Below are positions 1-8,802 of a DNA stretch of 64,000 bases, piece by piece. This DNA comes from Woeseiaceae bacterium (GTDB lineage: Bacteria; Pseudomonadota; Gammaproteobacteria; Steroidobacterales; Woeseiaceae). The DNA lies in contig JAPKEL010000005.1 of the NCBI GenBank assembly GCA_028822065.1, positions 1 to 64,000 of the forward strand, written 5' to 3'. Numbering within the stretch: the stretch's first letter is position 1; each line of letters starts with the position of its first letter. Made by a program: the position numbers and the translations under genes. The notes beneath the pieces are model-generated. The model saw only the letters and a program-made list of their open reading frames with translations, had not been told where the DNA came from and did not search any database.

Positions 1-146
1 ACCATTACGATTATGGGACCACATGCAGTTGTAATTACTTACTTCTGCTACGAATTATAGAGATAAAAAGCTCTATATAGTCAATGATTACATGTATTAA
101 TCGATTTGGGAAGCCAATTTATCACATAATTGACATGTTATCCCCT
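1..146. other. Window edge: possible gene tail and a small hairpin
   Basis: Frame 1 on the + strand is open from base 1 to a TAG at 58-60. These 19 codons could be the tail of a + strand gene lying outside the window, but they are too few to identify. TATAGAG (56-62) and CTCTATA (71-77) can form a 7-bp hairpin with an 8-base loop. No T-run follows on either strand, so it is at best a weak terminator between this tail and the phosphodiesterase gene. Confidence 0.25.
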
Positions 147-1088
147 TTAATTGTCCTTTATGAGAGCTATTGTTTGATCGACAAAATCAGTAAACAAACC
201 ATCCACTTTTAATTCACCCACAAACCATTGAACCATTTCCTCATAATTTTGAAATGACAAAGGAAGACTATCGACCCTGAATGTAAATGGATGAACCAGT
301 AAATCATGATTTTTTGCAAAACGCATCAAGCCTGATGATGTGATCGAATTATTGAGGACACTTGTCGTATACAGCAAATCCATGGCAGGACCAATACCCA
401 CAGCATATTGAGCAATATCTCTACACCCTTTTTCAGTCACCATTTGCTCAAAATCATTCGGTGACTCATCCCATGAGTTTTTACCTATTAACTGTATTAA
501 AGGCAATTCAGATTTAAGCTCGTATTTGATTCGTTTTAACTCTTGTGAGTCAAAGCATTGCAAGTAAATATTATCTAAGTCAGTTTTGTAATTGTTTTGA
601 TGCAACACATTTATAGTACGTAAGGTGACATCAGCGCCTTCTTTGTTATGCCATGCAGGTTTTTTAATTTCAGTATAAATACCTACATTTCCTCCTGTGG
701 AATGATTCAAGCCTTGAATGATATCAATCTCTTCTTGCAGGGTGGGAATTTGAAAATGACCTCGCGTATAAGGAAATCGTTGAGTAAAAATAGGACCACT
801 GCCGTCAGGATAACCACGTTCATGAACACACAATTGTTTGAGCTCTTTAAGCTCAAAATCCCTGGCATACCAGCGTCCATCTCCTCTACGGCGATCAGGA
901 AATACATTGGCAACATCTGTAACTTGATCTAAATGGATATCATGGAGAACTATCGGTATGTCATCTTTAGACAACACAATATCTTGCTCAATAAAATCTG
1001 CGCCCATGCCATAAGCAAGCGCAGCAGCACTGAGTGTGTGTTCTGGTAAATAGCCACTAGCCCCTCGATGCGCTATTACAATTGTCAC
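147..1088 (-). CDS. glpQ: Glycerophosphodiester phosphodiesterase, GlpQ-like
   Basis: Hydrolyses glycerophosphodiesters to glycerol-3-phosphate and an alcohol, recycling phospholipid head groups. The GDPD barrel begins at once with IAHRGASGYLPEHT. H7, E34, D36 and H49 match the family's catalytic and metal-binding residues. The GTG at 1088 was chosen because AGAGGT lies seven bases upstream; a TTG at 1106 in the same frame has no good ribosome site. At 313 aa it is about the size of mature GlpQ and longer than the usual cytoplasmic UgpQ. It has no signal peptide, unlike periplasmic GlpQ, so a cytoplasmic location is inferred. It stands alone, divergent from the beta-oxidation gene, with no glpT or ugp transporter in the window. 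Confidence 0.87.
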   Translation of the reverse strand: MTIVIAHRGASGYLPEHTLSAAALAYGMGADFIEQDIVLSKDDIPIVLHDIHLDQVTDVANVFPDRRRGDGRWYARDFELKELKQLCVHERGYPDGSGPIFTQRFPYTRGHFQIPTLQEEIDIIQGLNHSTGGNVGIYTEIKKPAWHNKEGADVTLRTINVLHQNNYKTDLDNIYLQCFDSQELKRIKYELKSELPLIQLIGKNSWDESPNDFEQMVTEKGCRDIAQYAVGIGPAMDLLYTTSVLNNSITSSGLMRFAKNHDLLVHPFTFRVDSLPLSFQNYEEMVQWFVGELKVDGLFTDFVDQTIALIKDN

Positions 1089-1176
1089 GTAATTGACCTC
1101 TTTCAAAAAAAGTAATGTGTTAAAAATAATAGTAAATTATACTAATAAAATTATACGATTATTATAGGCTTTAAGC

Positions 1177-3219
1177 ATGACTAATAAAATGAAATTTGAC
1201 CATTGGACTTTAAATCTCGACAACAGTAATTTAGCGTGGCTCTGTTTTGACAAGCATGAAAGCTCGGCCAACGTTCTATCTTCACCCGTACTAAAAGAAT
1301 TTGCAGCCATCATTGAACACCTAGAGCTTAATCTCCCCAGTGGATTAATCATTTATTCTGGAAAGCAGAATGGTTTTATCATGGGCGCTGATATCAAGGA
1401 ATTTACCAAAATCAATGAAGAAAAAAAAGCATACGCATTAATTCGTCAAGGTCAAAAAGTCTTAGATGCACTAGAAGACCTTGCCTGCCCCACTCTATCT
1501 GTAATTAATGGTTACACACTTGGTGGTGGACTTGAATTAGCCATGGCCTGTAATTATCGAATCGCAATTAAATCAGATAGGCCAATAATAGGTCTTCCAG
1601 AAGTTCAGCTTGGCTTACACCCTGGGTTTGGCGGAACAGTCAGAGCCGTCAAAATAGCCGGTGTTAGAGCTGCCATGAAATTAATGCTTACTGGAAAACC
1701 AATTCGAGTTAACGTTGCTCATAAAAATGGTTTGATTGATCGTTTATGCACTGATGAAGAATGGCAAAATCAAGCGAGATCCATGATCAAAGCCAAGCCA
1801 AAACAAGCAACCGCGCCCGTGGTAGAAAAAATATTGAACCTCTTTTTCTTAAGAGGCTTTATTGTCAAAACATTAATTAAACAAGTTTCTTCTAAAGCCA
1901 ACAAAAATCACTATCCAGCACCCTATGCAATGATAGATCTATGGAAACAACATGGCGCTTCATCTGTTACGGGTTATCGTGCTGAAGCACGTTCAATGGC
2001 AAAATTGATATGCGGTAGCACAAGCCGCAACCTCATTCGAGTTTTCTTTTTGCAAAACAAATTAAAATCTCAATTCACAGCAAGTGAAATCAATATTAAC
2101 AACATTCATGTAATTGGCGCGGGAATAATGGGTGGTGATATAGCCAGTTGGTGTGCATTAAAAGGGTTCAATGTAACTCTCCAAGATCGATCATCTGAAG
2201 ATATTGCCCCAGCTTTAAAAAGAGCGGAAAAATTATTTACAAAAAAAATCAGGAATAAATCCGATTTAGATAAAACACGAATGCGCCTTTCTGAGGATCT
2301 CGATGGTTCAGGCATCCCAAAAGCAGATTTAATTATCGAGGCGATCTATGAAAATTTAGAAGCAAAAAAAGAGCTCTACAAAAAACTTGAGCTCAATATG
2401 AAACCAACCGCCATATTAGCTACTAACACTTCAAGTATCTTATTAGAAGATTTAAGAGCTGATCTAATGCAACCTAAAAAATTCATCGGTTTGCATTTTT
2501 TCAATCCCGTCTCACAGTTACCTCTTGTTGAAATCATTAGTTGCAGTGATACGGATACGGATGCCCTGCAAAGAGGGTTTAACTTTGTTAAGAAAATCAG
2601 TAAGTCGCCATTACTCTGTAAAAGCTCAGAGGGCTTTATTGTCAATCGAATTTTATCTCCATACATGGCGGAAGCAATGCACCTCAGTGAGGATGGAATG
2701 GCATCAATAGATATTGATAAAATTGCAGTAAACTTTGGTATGCCAATGGGACCTGTTGAGCTAGCTGATACTGTCGGTATAGACGTTGCTTTAAACGTTT
2801 CGAAAGTACTAGGAAAAGCATTCAATAGGCCTATCCCGAAAAGATTAATCGACATGGTTAAAAATAATGAACTAGGCAAAAAATCTGGAGCGGGATTTTA
2901 TACATGGACAGTTGATGGTGCAACCAAACCTAAAGCCACACCTTCTGAAACTGCAAAAATTCCTCACAATGCTGAGGATAGACTCATATTACCAATGCTT
3001 AACGAGGCTATTGCGTGCCTTGAAGAAGGTATCGTTAATGATTCAGATATGCTGGATATTGGTGTCATCTTTGGGACTGGTTTTGCCCCTTTTCGTGGTG
3101 GTCCTATTCAATATGCAAAAGAACGTGGCCTAGAAGAAATCTTATCCGCCTTCAAAGAACTTGAAGCAGAACATGGCTCTAGATTCAAAGCTCATCCAGG
3201 CTGGCAAAATCTAAACTAA
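1177..3219 (+). CDS. fadJ: Fatty acid oxidation alpha subunit: enoyl-CoA hydratase / 3-hydroxyacyl-CoA dehydrogenase
   Basis: Bifunctional beta-oxidation enzyme that hydrates enoyl-CoA and oxidises the resulting 3-hydroxyacyl-CoA with NAD. The crotonase domain covers about residues 10-200, with the oxyanion region GFIMGADI and two glutamates, E120 in GGGLELAMA and E142 in GLPEVQLG, equivalent to the FadB catalytic pair. An NAD-binding Rossmann motif, VIGAGIMGG, starts near residue 311. GLHFFNP carries the catalytic histidine, and two C-terminal dehydrogenase domains follow. At 680 aa it is a little shorter than E. coli FadJ or FadB. The usual partner thiolase (fadI or fadA) is not adjacent. 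Which family member it is (FadJ or FadB) is not certain. Its stop is 7 bases from the convergent holB stop. Confidence 0.93.
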   Translation: MTNKMKFDHWTLNLDNSNLAWLCFDKHESSANVLSSPVLKEFAAIIEHLELNLPSGLIIYSGKQNGFIMGADIKEFTKINEEKKAYALIRQGQKVLDALEDLACPTLSVINGYTLGGGLELAMACNYRIAIKSDRPIIGLPEVQLGLHPGFGGTVRAVKIAGVRAAMKLMLTGKPIRVNVAHKNGLIDRLCTDEEWQNQARSMIKAKPKQATAPVVEKILNLFFLRGFIVKTLIKQVSSKANKNHYPAPYAMIDLWKQHGASSVTGYRAEARSMAKLICGSTSRNLIRVFFLQNKLKSQFTASEININNIHVIGAGIMGGDIASWCALKGFNVTLQDRSSEDIAPALKRAEKLFTKKIRNKSDLDKTRMRLSEDLDGSGIPKADLIIEAIYENLEAKKELYKKLELNMKPTAILATNTSSILLEDLRADLMQPKKFIGLHFFNPVSQLPLVEIISCSDTDTDALQRGFNFVKKISKSPLLCKSSEGFIVNRILSPYMAEAMHLSEDGMASIDIDKIAVNFGMPMGPVELADTVGIDVALNVSKVLGKAFNRPIPKRLIDMVKNNELGKKSGAGFYTWTVDGATKPKATPSETAKIPHNAEDRLILPMLNEAIACLEEGIVNDSDMLDIGVIFGTGFAPFRGGPIQYAKERGLEEILSAFKELEAEHGSRFKAHPGWQNLN

Positions 3220-3226
3220 ATATTTG

Positions 3227-4261
3227 TTATGACTGGTTGTTGGTAGTTTGAAAAAAATTAGCTGGCAAATAATCAAAAATATTTTGATTTTTATTGCAAG
3301 ATTCTATGCCCATAGACCAATCTATCAATAACGACTCATAAGCCATTTGCAAGTTATAGGAGCCTTGCGATTGATTGCGTAACTTATAAATAGCATCCAG
3401 AAAAAAGAATAAATTTAATTTATTCAATTTATTTAACAACGGCAACTCCAGCTCATTGCCTCTCGTAGTATCTTGGTCAAATACTTGGTATATAATCGAG
3501 GTCACGAAATGACAGAGCCAATCTAATACAAAATGAGGCTCTTCCTTGCTCCAAGAAGCAGCGACTTGTATTGGCGATGCGCTTGCTATCAATAATTCAA
3601 TCAATTGTTGCTTAAAAATGAGTATTTTTTTAATTTCATCTTTCTTTTCTAAAGCCAGTAGAGGATGACTTACTATATATTCAGGGACCTTATTCCAATG
3701 TATCGAGTCATCCGCATCTTTTAACCAATGAACAGCATTTGATATTGATGGTTTAGCTATATTGAATTGCTGACATCGACTGCGAATGGTTGCTGGAATA
3801 TTTTTCATACGATCTGCAACTAAAATAATAAGAGTATTTCCGCTTGGCTCTTCAAGGGTTTTAAGTAAACTATTTGCTGCATTGAGGGTCATGGCATTGG
3901 CTGGTTCAATCAAAGCCACTTTTCCATTACCCAAGTAACTTGTCTTGGATAATTCATTAATTAGCGCTCTGATTTGATCAACACTAATTGAGATCTTACC
4001 ATCTTCAAGAGTAATCCATTGTACATCCGCATGCATCGGTACCTGATGAGGGTAAACTGGCGTTGCGATATCTGAAGAGATATTTAGAAATTTTGCAATC
4101 ATCCATGCAACAAGAGATCTTTTGCCAATACCGTTAGATCCTAATAACAATACAGCGTGTGGAACTTGATCTTGCTCGATCTGTTTTGACCATAATTTTT
4201 GCTGATCTTTATGCCAAGATATATCAATACTTTCCGACTGTTGTGAAGTTTTATTATTCAC
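3227..4261 (-). CDS. holB: DNA polymerase III delta' subunit
   Basis: Delta' is part of the clamp-loader complex that places the beta clamp on primed DNA. Visible are a P-loop-like GSNGIGKRS (residues 41-49), the sensor region SLLKTLEEPSGNT, and the SRC motif in IRSRCQQF that contributes the arginine finger to the neighbouring subunit. The start is GTG in a GTGA overlap with the tmk stop, typical of translational coupling. The cysteine-rich zinc module of E. coli delta', between the P-loop and the next strand, is absent; residues 60-90 hold no cysteine. The order mltG-tmk-holB matches the conserved gammaproteobacterial block. Confidence 0.9.
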   Translation of the reverse strand: MNNKTSQQSESIDISWHKDQQKLWSKQIEQDQVPHAVLLLGSNGIGKRSLVAWMIAKFLNISSDIATPVYPHQVPMHADVQWITLEDGKISISVDQIRALINELSKTSYLGNGKVALIEPANAMTLNAANSLLKTLEEPSGNTLIILVADRMKNIPATIRSRCQQFNIAKPSISNAVHWLKDADDSIHWNKVPEYIVSHPLLALEKKDEIKKILIFKQQLIELLIASASPIQVAASWSKEEPHFVLDWLCHFVTSIIYQVFDQDTTRGNELELPLLNKLNKLNLFFFLDAIYKLRNQSQGSYNLQMAYESLLIDWSMGIESCNKNQNIFDYLPANFFQTTNNQS

Positions 4262-4878
4262 GTCAATAAGACATCCAAATGAAAGGCTATTTCAGTTTGA
4301 ACTGATTTTAATGCTTGCGAGGCGTCGATAACAACAAACCGCTCTTTATGCTCAGAAGCAAGAGTTAAATAACCGTTTCTAACTCGTTCATAGAAAGAAA
4401 TATCTTCTGACTCCATACGATCCATGGTCCCTCTTTGTTTAGCTCTTTGCATGCCTATTTCTGCCGGGGCATCCAGCAGAATTGTCAGATCAGGTTGCAT
4501 CTTTTCATGTACCCAAGAGGCTATTGTGTTGATGTCTTGAATATTAAAGCCTCGTCCATAACCTTGATAAGCAACGGTGGCATCAGAAAAACGATCACAA
4601 ATTACGTAATGACCTTGATTTATTGCGGGTTTTATTAAATTCTCCACGTGAAAAGATCTGGCGGCAAAAAATAACAGTAATTCTGCTATCTCTGGAACAG
4701 TCTCACCTTTGGTAGTTAAAAGTAGCTGCCGTATTTCTTCAGCAATTTTCGTTCCACCGGGTTCACGTGTCTCTAACGTGGTTATATCTCTGCTTTTAAG
4801 ATATTTCGATATAAATTCAATATTAGTTGATTTCCCAACACCTTCGCTACCTTCAATTGTTATAAATTTTCCTGCCAT
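4258..4878 (-). CDS. tmk: Thymidylate kinase
   Basis: Phosphorylates dTMP to dTDP using ATP, an essential step in dTTP synthesis. The P-loop is GSEGVGKST near the N-terminus. LETREPGGTKIAEEIR is the family's DR/EPGG-type substrate loop, ICDRFSDATVAYQGYGRG holds the DR motif that binds the nucleotide, and a basic lid lies near RGTMDRMES. The length of 206 aa is normal. The gene sits between mltG and holB, overlapping holB by four bases, so the three are probably one transcription unit. Confidence 0.95.
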   Translation of the reverse strand: MAGKFITIEGSEGVGKSTNIEFISKYLKSRDITTLETREPGGTKIAEEIRQLLLTTKGETVPEIAELLLFFAARSFHVENLIKPAINQGHYVICDRFSDATVAYQGYGRGFNIQDINTIASWVHEKMQPDLTILLDAPAEIGMQRAKQRGTMDRMESEDISFYERVRNGYLTLASEHKERFVVIDASQALKSVQTEIAFHLDVLLT

Positions 4879-4897
4879 ATTTCTACTCTAATTTTAT

Positions 4898-5878
4898 TTA
4901 ATTAGCCTCATTATTAGTTTTATCCAAATATGCCTTAACAGCATGATCATGATCATCTTTATTTGTTGAAAACTTATGCCTTCCATCTTTATCGCCCGTA
5001 GCTACAAAATAAATATTTTTTTCATCAGCAGGGTTAAATGCTGCATGAATAGAATCTCTGCCAGCTAGTGCAATGGGTGATGGTGGAAGTCCATTTCTAG
5101 TATAAGTATTGTATGGTGCATCAGTACGCAGATCACTTTTTGTTAGATTTCCATTAAACTTTTTCCCTAACCCATAAATTACAGTTGGGTCAGTTTGAAG
5201 ACGCATCTTCAATTTTAACCTCTGAATAAAGACGCTCGCTATTCTTGGTCTTTCATCAGGAACTGCAGTTTCTTTTTCTATAATTGAAGCTAAAATAAGT
5301 CCTTCATATGGAGTTTTGATAGGTAAATTATTAGCACGATTGGCCCACTCCTCTTCAAGGACTTCAATAAGTGCATTATGAGCATTATTAAGCACTGATT
5401 TAATCAAAGTAGCTTTTGGGAATAAATATGTCTCAGGTAAAAATAAGCCTTCTATATTTTCTTCTGCCTCTAAAAACGTTGCATCATTAACAAAGATATC
5501 CCACTCAGATTCAATATTCTTATCATTATTTGAGATTAAATCAGAGGCACTAAGATTTTCAATCAATTCATTTGCGGTCCATCCTTCAATTATAGTGAAA
5601 GAATGTAAATGAATTTTCCCAGATACAAATTTATTAATTATAGAATATAAATTAGTTGTCCCTTCAAGCATATATTCGCCCGCTTGTATCTTTGTTCCCT
5701 TTGCGCTTAATCTAGCGTAGATTTTTAGTACAATGCCCTCATCAATAACGCCTTGCTTTTCTAATCTTGATGAAATTTGACTAAAATTTTCGCCATATTT
5801 GATTTCAAATAATATCGGCTTATCATTCAGATTAATCGTCGAAAATAAAGCTTTATAGAAAAACCATGCAAGCACCAC
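4898..5878 (-). CDS. mltG: Endolytic murein transglycosylase MltG (YceG family)
   Basis: Inner-membrane lytic transglycosylase that cuts nascent peptidoglycan and is thought to end glycan strand growth. The YceG core is clear: a LysM-like region, catalytic glutamate in ASIIEKETAVPDERP, then DPTVIYGLG, YNTYTRNGLPPSPIALAG and the C-terminal FVATGDKDGRHKF. The GTG at 5878 falls inside the membrane segment: the frame is open upstream to a TAA at 5957-5959 and encodes IVALIAIFVVLAWFFY. A start at 5878 would therefore truncate the anchor. No ATG, GTG or TTG exists further upstream in frame, so the true start may be CTG (5908) or an ATT/ATC/ATA codon. The C-terminal end is secure; the N-terminus is not. 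Confidence 0.9.
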   Translation of the reverse strand: MVLAWFFYKALFSTINLNDKPILFEIKYGENFSQISSRLEKQGVIDEGIVLKIYARLSAKGTKIQAGEYMLEGTTNLYSIINKFVSGKIHLHSFTIIEGWTANELIENLSASDLISNNDKNIESEWDIFVNDATFLEAEENIEGLFLPETYLFPKATLIKSVLNNAHNALIEVLEEEWANRANNLPIKTPYEGLILASIIEKETAVPDERPRIASVFIQRLKLKMRLQTDPTVIYGLGKKFNGNLTKSDLRTDAPYNTYTRNGLPPSPIALAGRDSIHAAFNPADEKNIYFVATGDKDGRHKFSTNKDDHDHAVKAYLDKTNNEAN

Positions 5879-6017
5879 AAAAATTGCAATTAAAGCAACA
5901 ATTGACAGTTTAATTTTATAAAGCTGATTAATTAATATTTTATATTCTCTGTTGATTTAAATTATTACACAAAGTTTCGAGTCTGAAAAAATCTCAATCA
6001 TATTTGAATATACAATA

Positions 6018-6046
6018 AAAAAACGCCTCTGAAGAGGCGTTTTTAA
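6018..6046 (-). terminator. Bidirectional intrinsic terminator after acpP
   Basis: AACGCCTC (6022-6029) pairs with GAGGCGTT (6034-6041) around a TGAA loop. On the minus strand the stem is followed by a run of T, and on the + strand by five T. It lies 50 bases after the acpP stop and before mltG, so it should end acpP transcripts and give mltG-tmk-holB separate or read-through transcription. Confidence 0.88.
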
Positions 6047-6090
6047 TTAATACTTACAGAATAAATGATTCTTTATTCCGATCCCGCTTT

Positions 6091-6330
6091 TTATGCAGAT
6101 TTATGAGACGTCACAAAGTCTATAGCTTGTTGCACGGTTGTAATTTTCTCCGCATCTTCATCAGGAATTTCAGTATCAAATTCCTCTTCAAGTGCCATTA
6201 CTAATTCTACTGTATCCAATGAGTCAGCACCCAGATCATCAACAAAAGAAGCTTCATTGGTTACTTCTTCCCCTTTAACGCCCAGTTGCTCCGCAACAAT
6301 ACTTTTAACTTGTTCTTCTATACTACTCAT
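6091..6330 (-). CDS. acpP: Acyl carrier protein
   Basis: Small acidic protein that carries growing fatty acyl chains on a phosphopantetheine arm. The attachment serine is S37 in [18 protein letters not shown], the invariant DSL motif. At 79 aa it is the typical size, and the sequence is very close to proteobacterial AcpP. It follows fabG after a 168-base gap that may hold its own promoter, as is common for this highly expressed gene, and a strong terminator follows it. In most relatives fabF comes next; here it is missing. Confidence 0.97.
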   Translation of the reverse strand: MSSIEEQVKSIVAEQLGVKGEEVTNEASFVDDLGADSLDTVELVMALEEEFDTEIPDEDAEKITTVQQAIDFVTSHKSA

Positions 6331-6498
6331 TTTTATCTCCTTGAGGACTAGCTGAGAAACTCGATAATTATCTTAACTATCAACTTTTTTAGTGTACACA
6401 ACCTCTAATATAAAAAATTAATTTAGGTTATCTAAACGATAATTTAATTTACTGCAGCCGTATTGTAGGGGAAAGTTTGCTTTCAATCTACTCAGGAT

Positions 6499-7254
6499 TC
6501 AATTCATTAACATTCCGCCATTAATATTAATGGTTTCGCCAGAAATATATGCAGCCGAATCTGAAGCTAAAAAAACTACGGAAGCGGCTATCTCATCTGT
6601 TTCTCCAAACCTACCAAGCGGAACTTGCGCCAACATTTTCTCCGTTTGATTGGATGTTAGGTTCTTTGTCATATCTGTTTTAATAAATCCAGGCGCAACA
6701 ACATTGACTGTAATATTGCGTGAACCAACTTCACGAGCAAGGGATTTTGAAAGCCCAATCACTCCAGCTTTAGCTGCCGCATAATTAGTTTGACCAGCAT
6801 TACCCATGAGACCGACCACTGATGAAATATTAATTATTCGACCGTGTCGCTGCTTTATCATTGTTTTTAGAGATAGCTTGCAAAGCCTAAAAATACCATT
6901 TAAATTTGCATTTATTACTGTGTCCCAGTCATCATCTTTCATCCGCATCAACAAATTGTCTTTTGTAATACCCGCATTATTGACTAAAATATGGATTGTT
7001 CCTTCTTTGCTAAGAATATCACTGATGGTCGAAGTCATTGAATCATTGTCTGTGACGTCTAAAATCACCCCTCTTCCTTTTCCACCTAGCATCGTTGTAA
7101 TTTGTTTCGCCCCATGTTCGGTAGTTGCTGATCCAACAACAAAAGCACCTGCTTGTGCCAAAGATTTTGCAATAGCGGCACCGATTCCGCGAGTTGCCCC
7201 AGTCACAAAAGCTACCTTATTGTTTAGTAATGTTGGTGAGAATATATTACTCAT
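6499..7254 (-). CDS. fabG: 3-oxoacyl-ACP reductase
   Basis: NADPH-dependent reductase for the first reductive step of fatty acid elongation. It is a short-chain dehydrogenase with the cofactor motif TGATRGIG (residues 18-25), NNAG near 92, and the catalytic S145, Y158 and K162 in the SSVVG and YAAAK segments. The C-terminus ISGETININGGM is typical of FabG. The ATG at 7254 overlaps the fabD stop by eight bases and has GAGGAAG as ribosome site. The fabD-fabG-acpP order makes a biosynthetic FabG much more likely than another SDR. Confidence 0.95.
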   Translation of the reverse strand: MSNIFSPTLLNNKVAFVTGATRGIGAAIAKSLAQAGAFVVGSATTEHGAKQITTMLGGKGRGVILDVTDNDSMTSTISDILSKEGTIHILVNNAGITKDNLLMRMKDDDWDTVINANLNGIFRLCKLSLKTMIKQRHGRIINISSVVGLMGNAGQTNYAAAKAGVIGLSKSLAREVGSRNITVNVVAPGFIKTDMTKNLTSNQTEKMLAQVPLGRFGETDEIAASVVFLASDSAAYISGETININGGMLMN

Positions 7255-8209
7255 TTTCTTCCTCAGTTGTTGTTCGATTTTGTGAAACTAACTCATTGAA
7301 TCTTTCGATTGAAGCAACAGAGTCAAGCTTAATAGTTTGGATAGATTTATCAATTCTCCTGCAGAGACCACTAAGAATTCCTCCTGGACCAAATTCTACA
7401 GAAATCTCAATATCCTTACTAATAAAATAACGAATTGTATCTGTCCAGCGAACAGGACTAAATATCTGTCTTGTCAAGCCGTCTTCAATACTATGTCGAT
7501 CAGAATACAAATCAACATCAACATTATTGATAACAGGAATGTTGAATTGATTAAAATTAATATTCTTAAGTTTTTGCTTAAGTTGAATGCCTGCTGGCTT
7601 CATTAATTCGCAATGCGACGGAATACTTACATTTAGCAAAATTGCTCTTCTGGCACCTTTCTTTTTAGCTATATCGATGGTTTTCTCTACAGCAGTTTTA
7701 GTTCCAGCGATGACAACTTGTCCTGGCGCATTAAAATTTACTGCTTCGACAACGCCTTCACTTCTGACCTCTTCGCACGCTTCTAGTATATCTTCGTCCT
7801 TGAGCCCGATGATTGCCGCCATAGCGCCTGAACCATCGGGCAATGCATTTTGCATATAACGAGCACGACAATTAACTAAATCTACTGCATCATTGTAATC
7901 TAGAGCTCCAGAACAAACCAAAGCAGTGTATTCACCCAAACTGTGCCCCGCCATAACAGAGGGCATAATAGATGACTCGGACGCATAAAACCGCCATGAA
8001 GCAACTCCAGCAACAAGCATGGCAGGTTGAGTATACAACGTATTATTTAGTTTATTCTCGGGCCCTTCTTGCATTAACTTCCACAAATCAAAACCCAGGA
8101 TAGTAGCTGCTTCTGAGATCGTCTCTCTGACGACTTCAGATTCCGCATATAGCTCGGCCATCATACCGACTGACTGTGACCCTTGCCCTGGAAAGAGAGC
8201 TGCATACAT
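7247..8209 (-). CDS. fabD: Malonyl-CoA:ACP transacylase
   Basis: Transfers malonyl groups from CoA to acyl carrier protein, supplying the extender unit for fatty acid synthesis. Landmarks are the N-terminal FPGQGSQSVGM, the nucleophile S90 in GHSLGEYTAL, the QNALPDGSGAMAAIIG segment, and the catalytic histidine in SIPSHCELM. At 320 aa it is about ten residues longer than the E. coli enzyme, with an acidic tail after the conserved part. It is the first gene of this unit: no fabH or plsX lies upstream, where a 161-base divergent spacer separates it from gspG. Confidence 0.95.
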   Translation of the reverse strand: MYAALFPGQGSQSVGMMAELYAESEVVRETISEAATILGFDLWKLMQEGPENKLNNTLYTQPAMLVAGVASWRFYASESSIMPSVMAGHSLGEYTALVCSGALDYNDAVDLVNCRARYMQNALPDGSGAMAAIIGLKDEDILEACEEVRSEGVVEAVNFNAPGQVVIAGTKTAVEKTIDIAKKKGARRAILLNVSIPSHCELMKPAGIQLKQKLKNINFNQFNIPVINNVDVDLYSDRHSIEDGLTRQIFSPVRWTDTIRYFISKDIEISVEFGPGGILSGLCRRIDKSIQTIKLDSVASIERFNELVSQNRTTTEEENE

Positions 8210-8370
8210 ATTATTCTTCCATTAACTTATGTGCTTATAATAATGATGTATTATACCGCTGCAATTACCAATTAACATTAATTGTTCATGCATCTTATTC
8301 CTAGTTTTTATTTTTATATTCGGTGTATAGTTATATTGAATATTTGATTGAACAATCTTAAGGTGATTAT

Positions 8371-8802
8371 GTGAAAAAACAAAAAAAAGAAACAGGTTTT
8401 ACACTGATTGAAATTATGGTTGTTGTGATTATCTTAGGCATACTTACTGCCATTGTTGCTCCAAATATAATCGGCCGAGTTGGTGACGCACAAATCTCCG
8501 CAGCTAAACAAGATATTCGAAATATTGAAAGTGCATTCAGGCTGTATCGCCTTGACAACTTTAATTACCCATCTAACGAACAAGGTATAAAAGCGCTTAC
8601 AACCAAACCGGTTGGTCAAAATACTAGGAATTGGAAAGGCCCTTACTTAAATCGAATGCCATTAGATCCTTGGGGTAATCAGTATCTTTACATGCACCCT
8701 GGCTTAAATGGTGAAATCGATATATATACTTATGGACGTGATGGACGACCAGGAGGAAGTGGAGATGATGCTGATATCGTCAATTGGGATAGCCAACAAT
8801 AA
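8371..8802 (+). CDS. gspG: Type II secretion major pseudopilin GspG
   Basis: Major subunit of the periplasmic pseudopilus that pushes substrates through the type II secretin. The short basic leader ends KKETG, and cleavage before FTLIEIMVVVIILGILTAIV leaves the class III pilin helix with Glu5. DPWGNQYLYMHPG and the C-terminal YTYGRDGRPGGSGDDADI are the calcium-site region typical of GspG. The start is GTG with AAGGTG just upstream. It opens a plus-strand operon gspG-H-I-J-K-L-M-N with overlaps throughout. The secretin, ATPase and GspC/F genes are not in this window. Confidence 0.96.
   Translation: MKKQKKETGFTLIEIMVVVIILGILTAIVAPNIIGRVGDAQISAAKQDIRNIESAFRLYRLDNFNYPSNEQGIKALTTKPVGQNTRNWKGPYLNRMPLDPWGNQYLYMHPGLNGEIDIYTYGRDGRPGGSGDDADIVNWDSQQ

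Noticed and set aside
2376-2879. 167-codon minus-strand open frame opposite the FadJ-like gene
   Set aside because: It lies entirely within a clearly conserved coding gene, has no ribosome site of note, and its protein looks like reverse-complement noise rich in Ser and Leu.
6806-7285. 159-codon plus-strand open frame opposite fabG
   Set aside because: It is antisense to conserved FabG motifs, with no start signal and no family resemblance.
8281-8356. Inverted repeat ATTGTTCA / TGAACAAT in the fabD-gspG divergent spacer
   Set aside because: Only 8 bp with a 60-base spacer; expected by chance at this composition. No other support for an operator.
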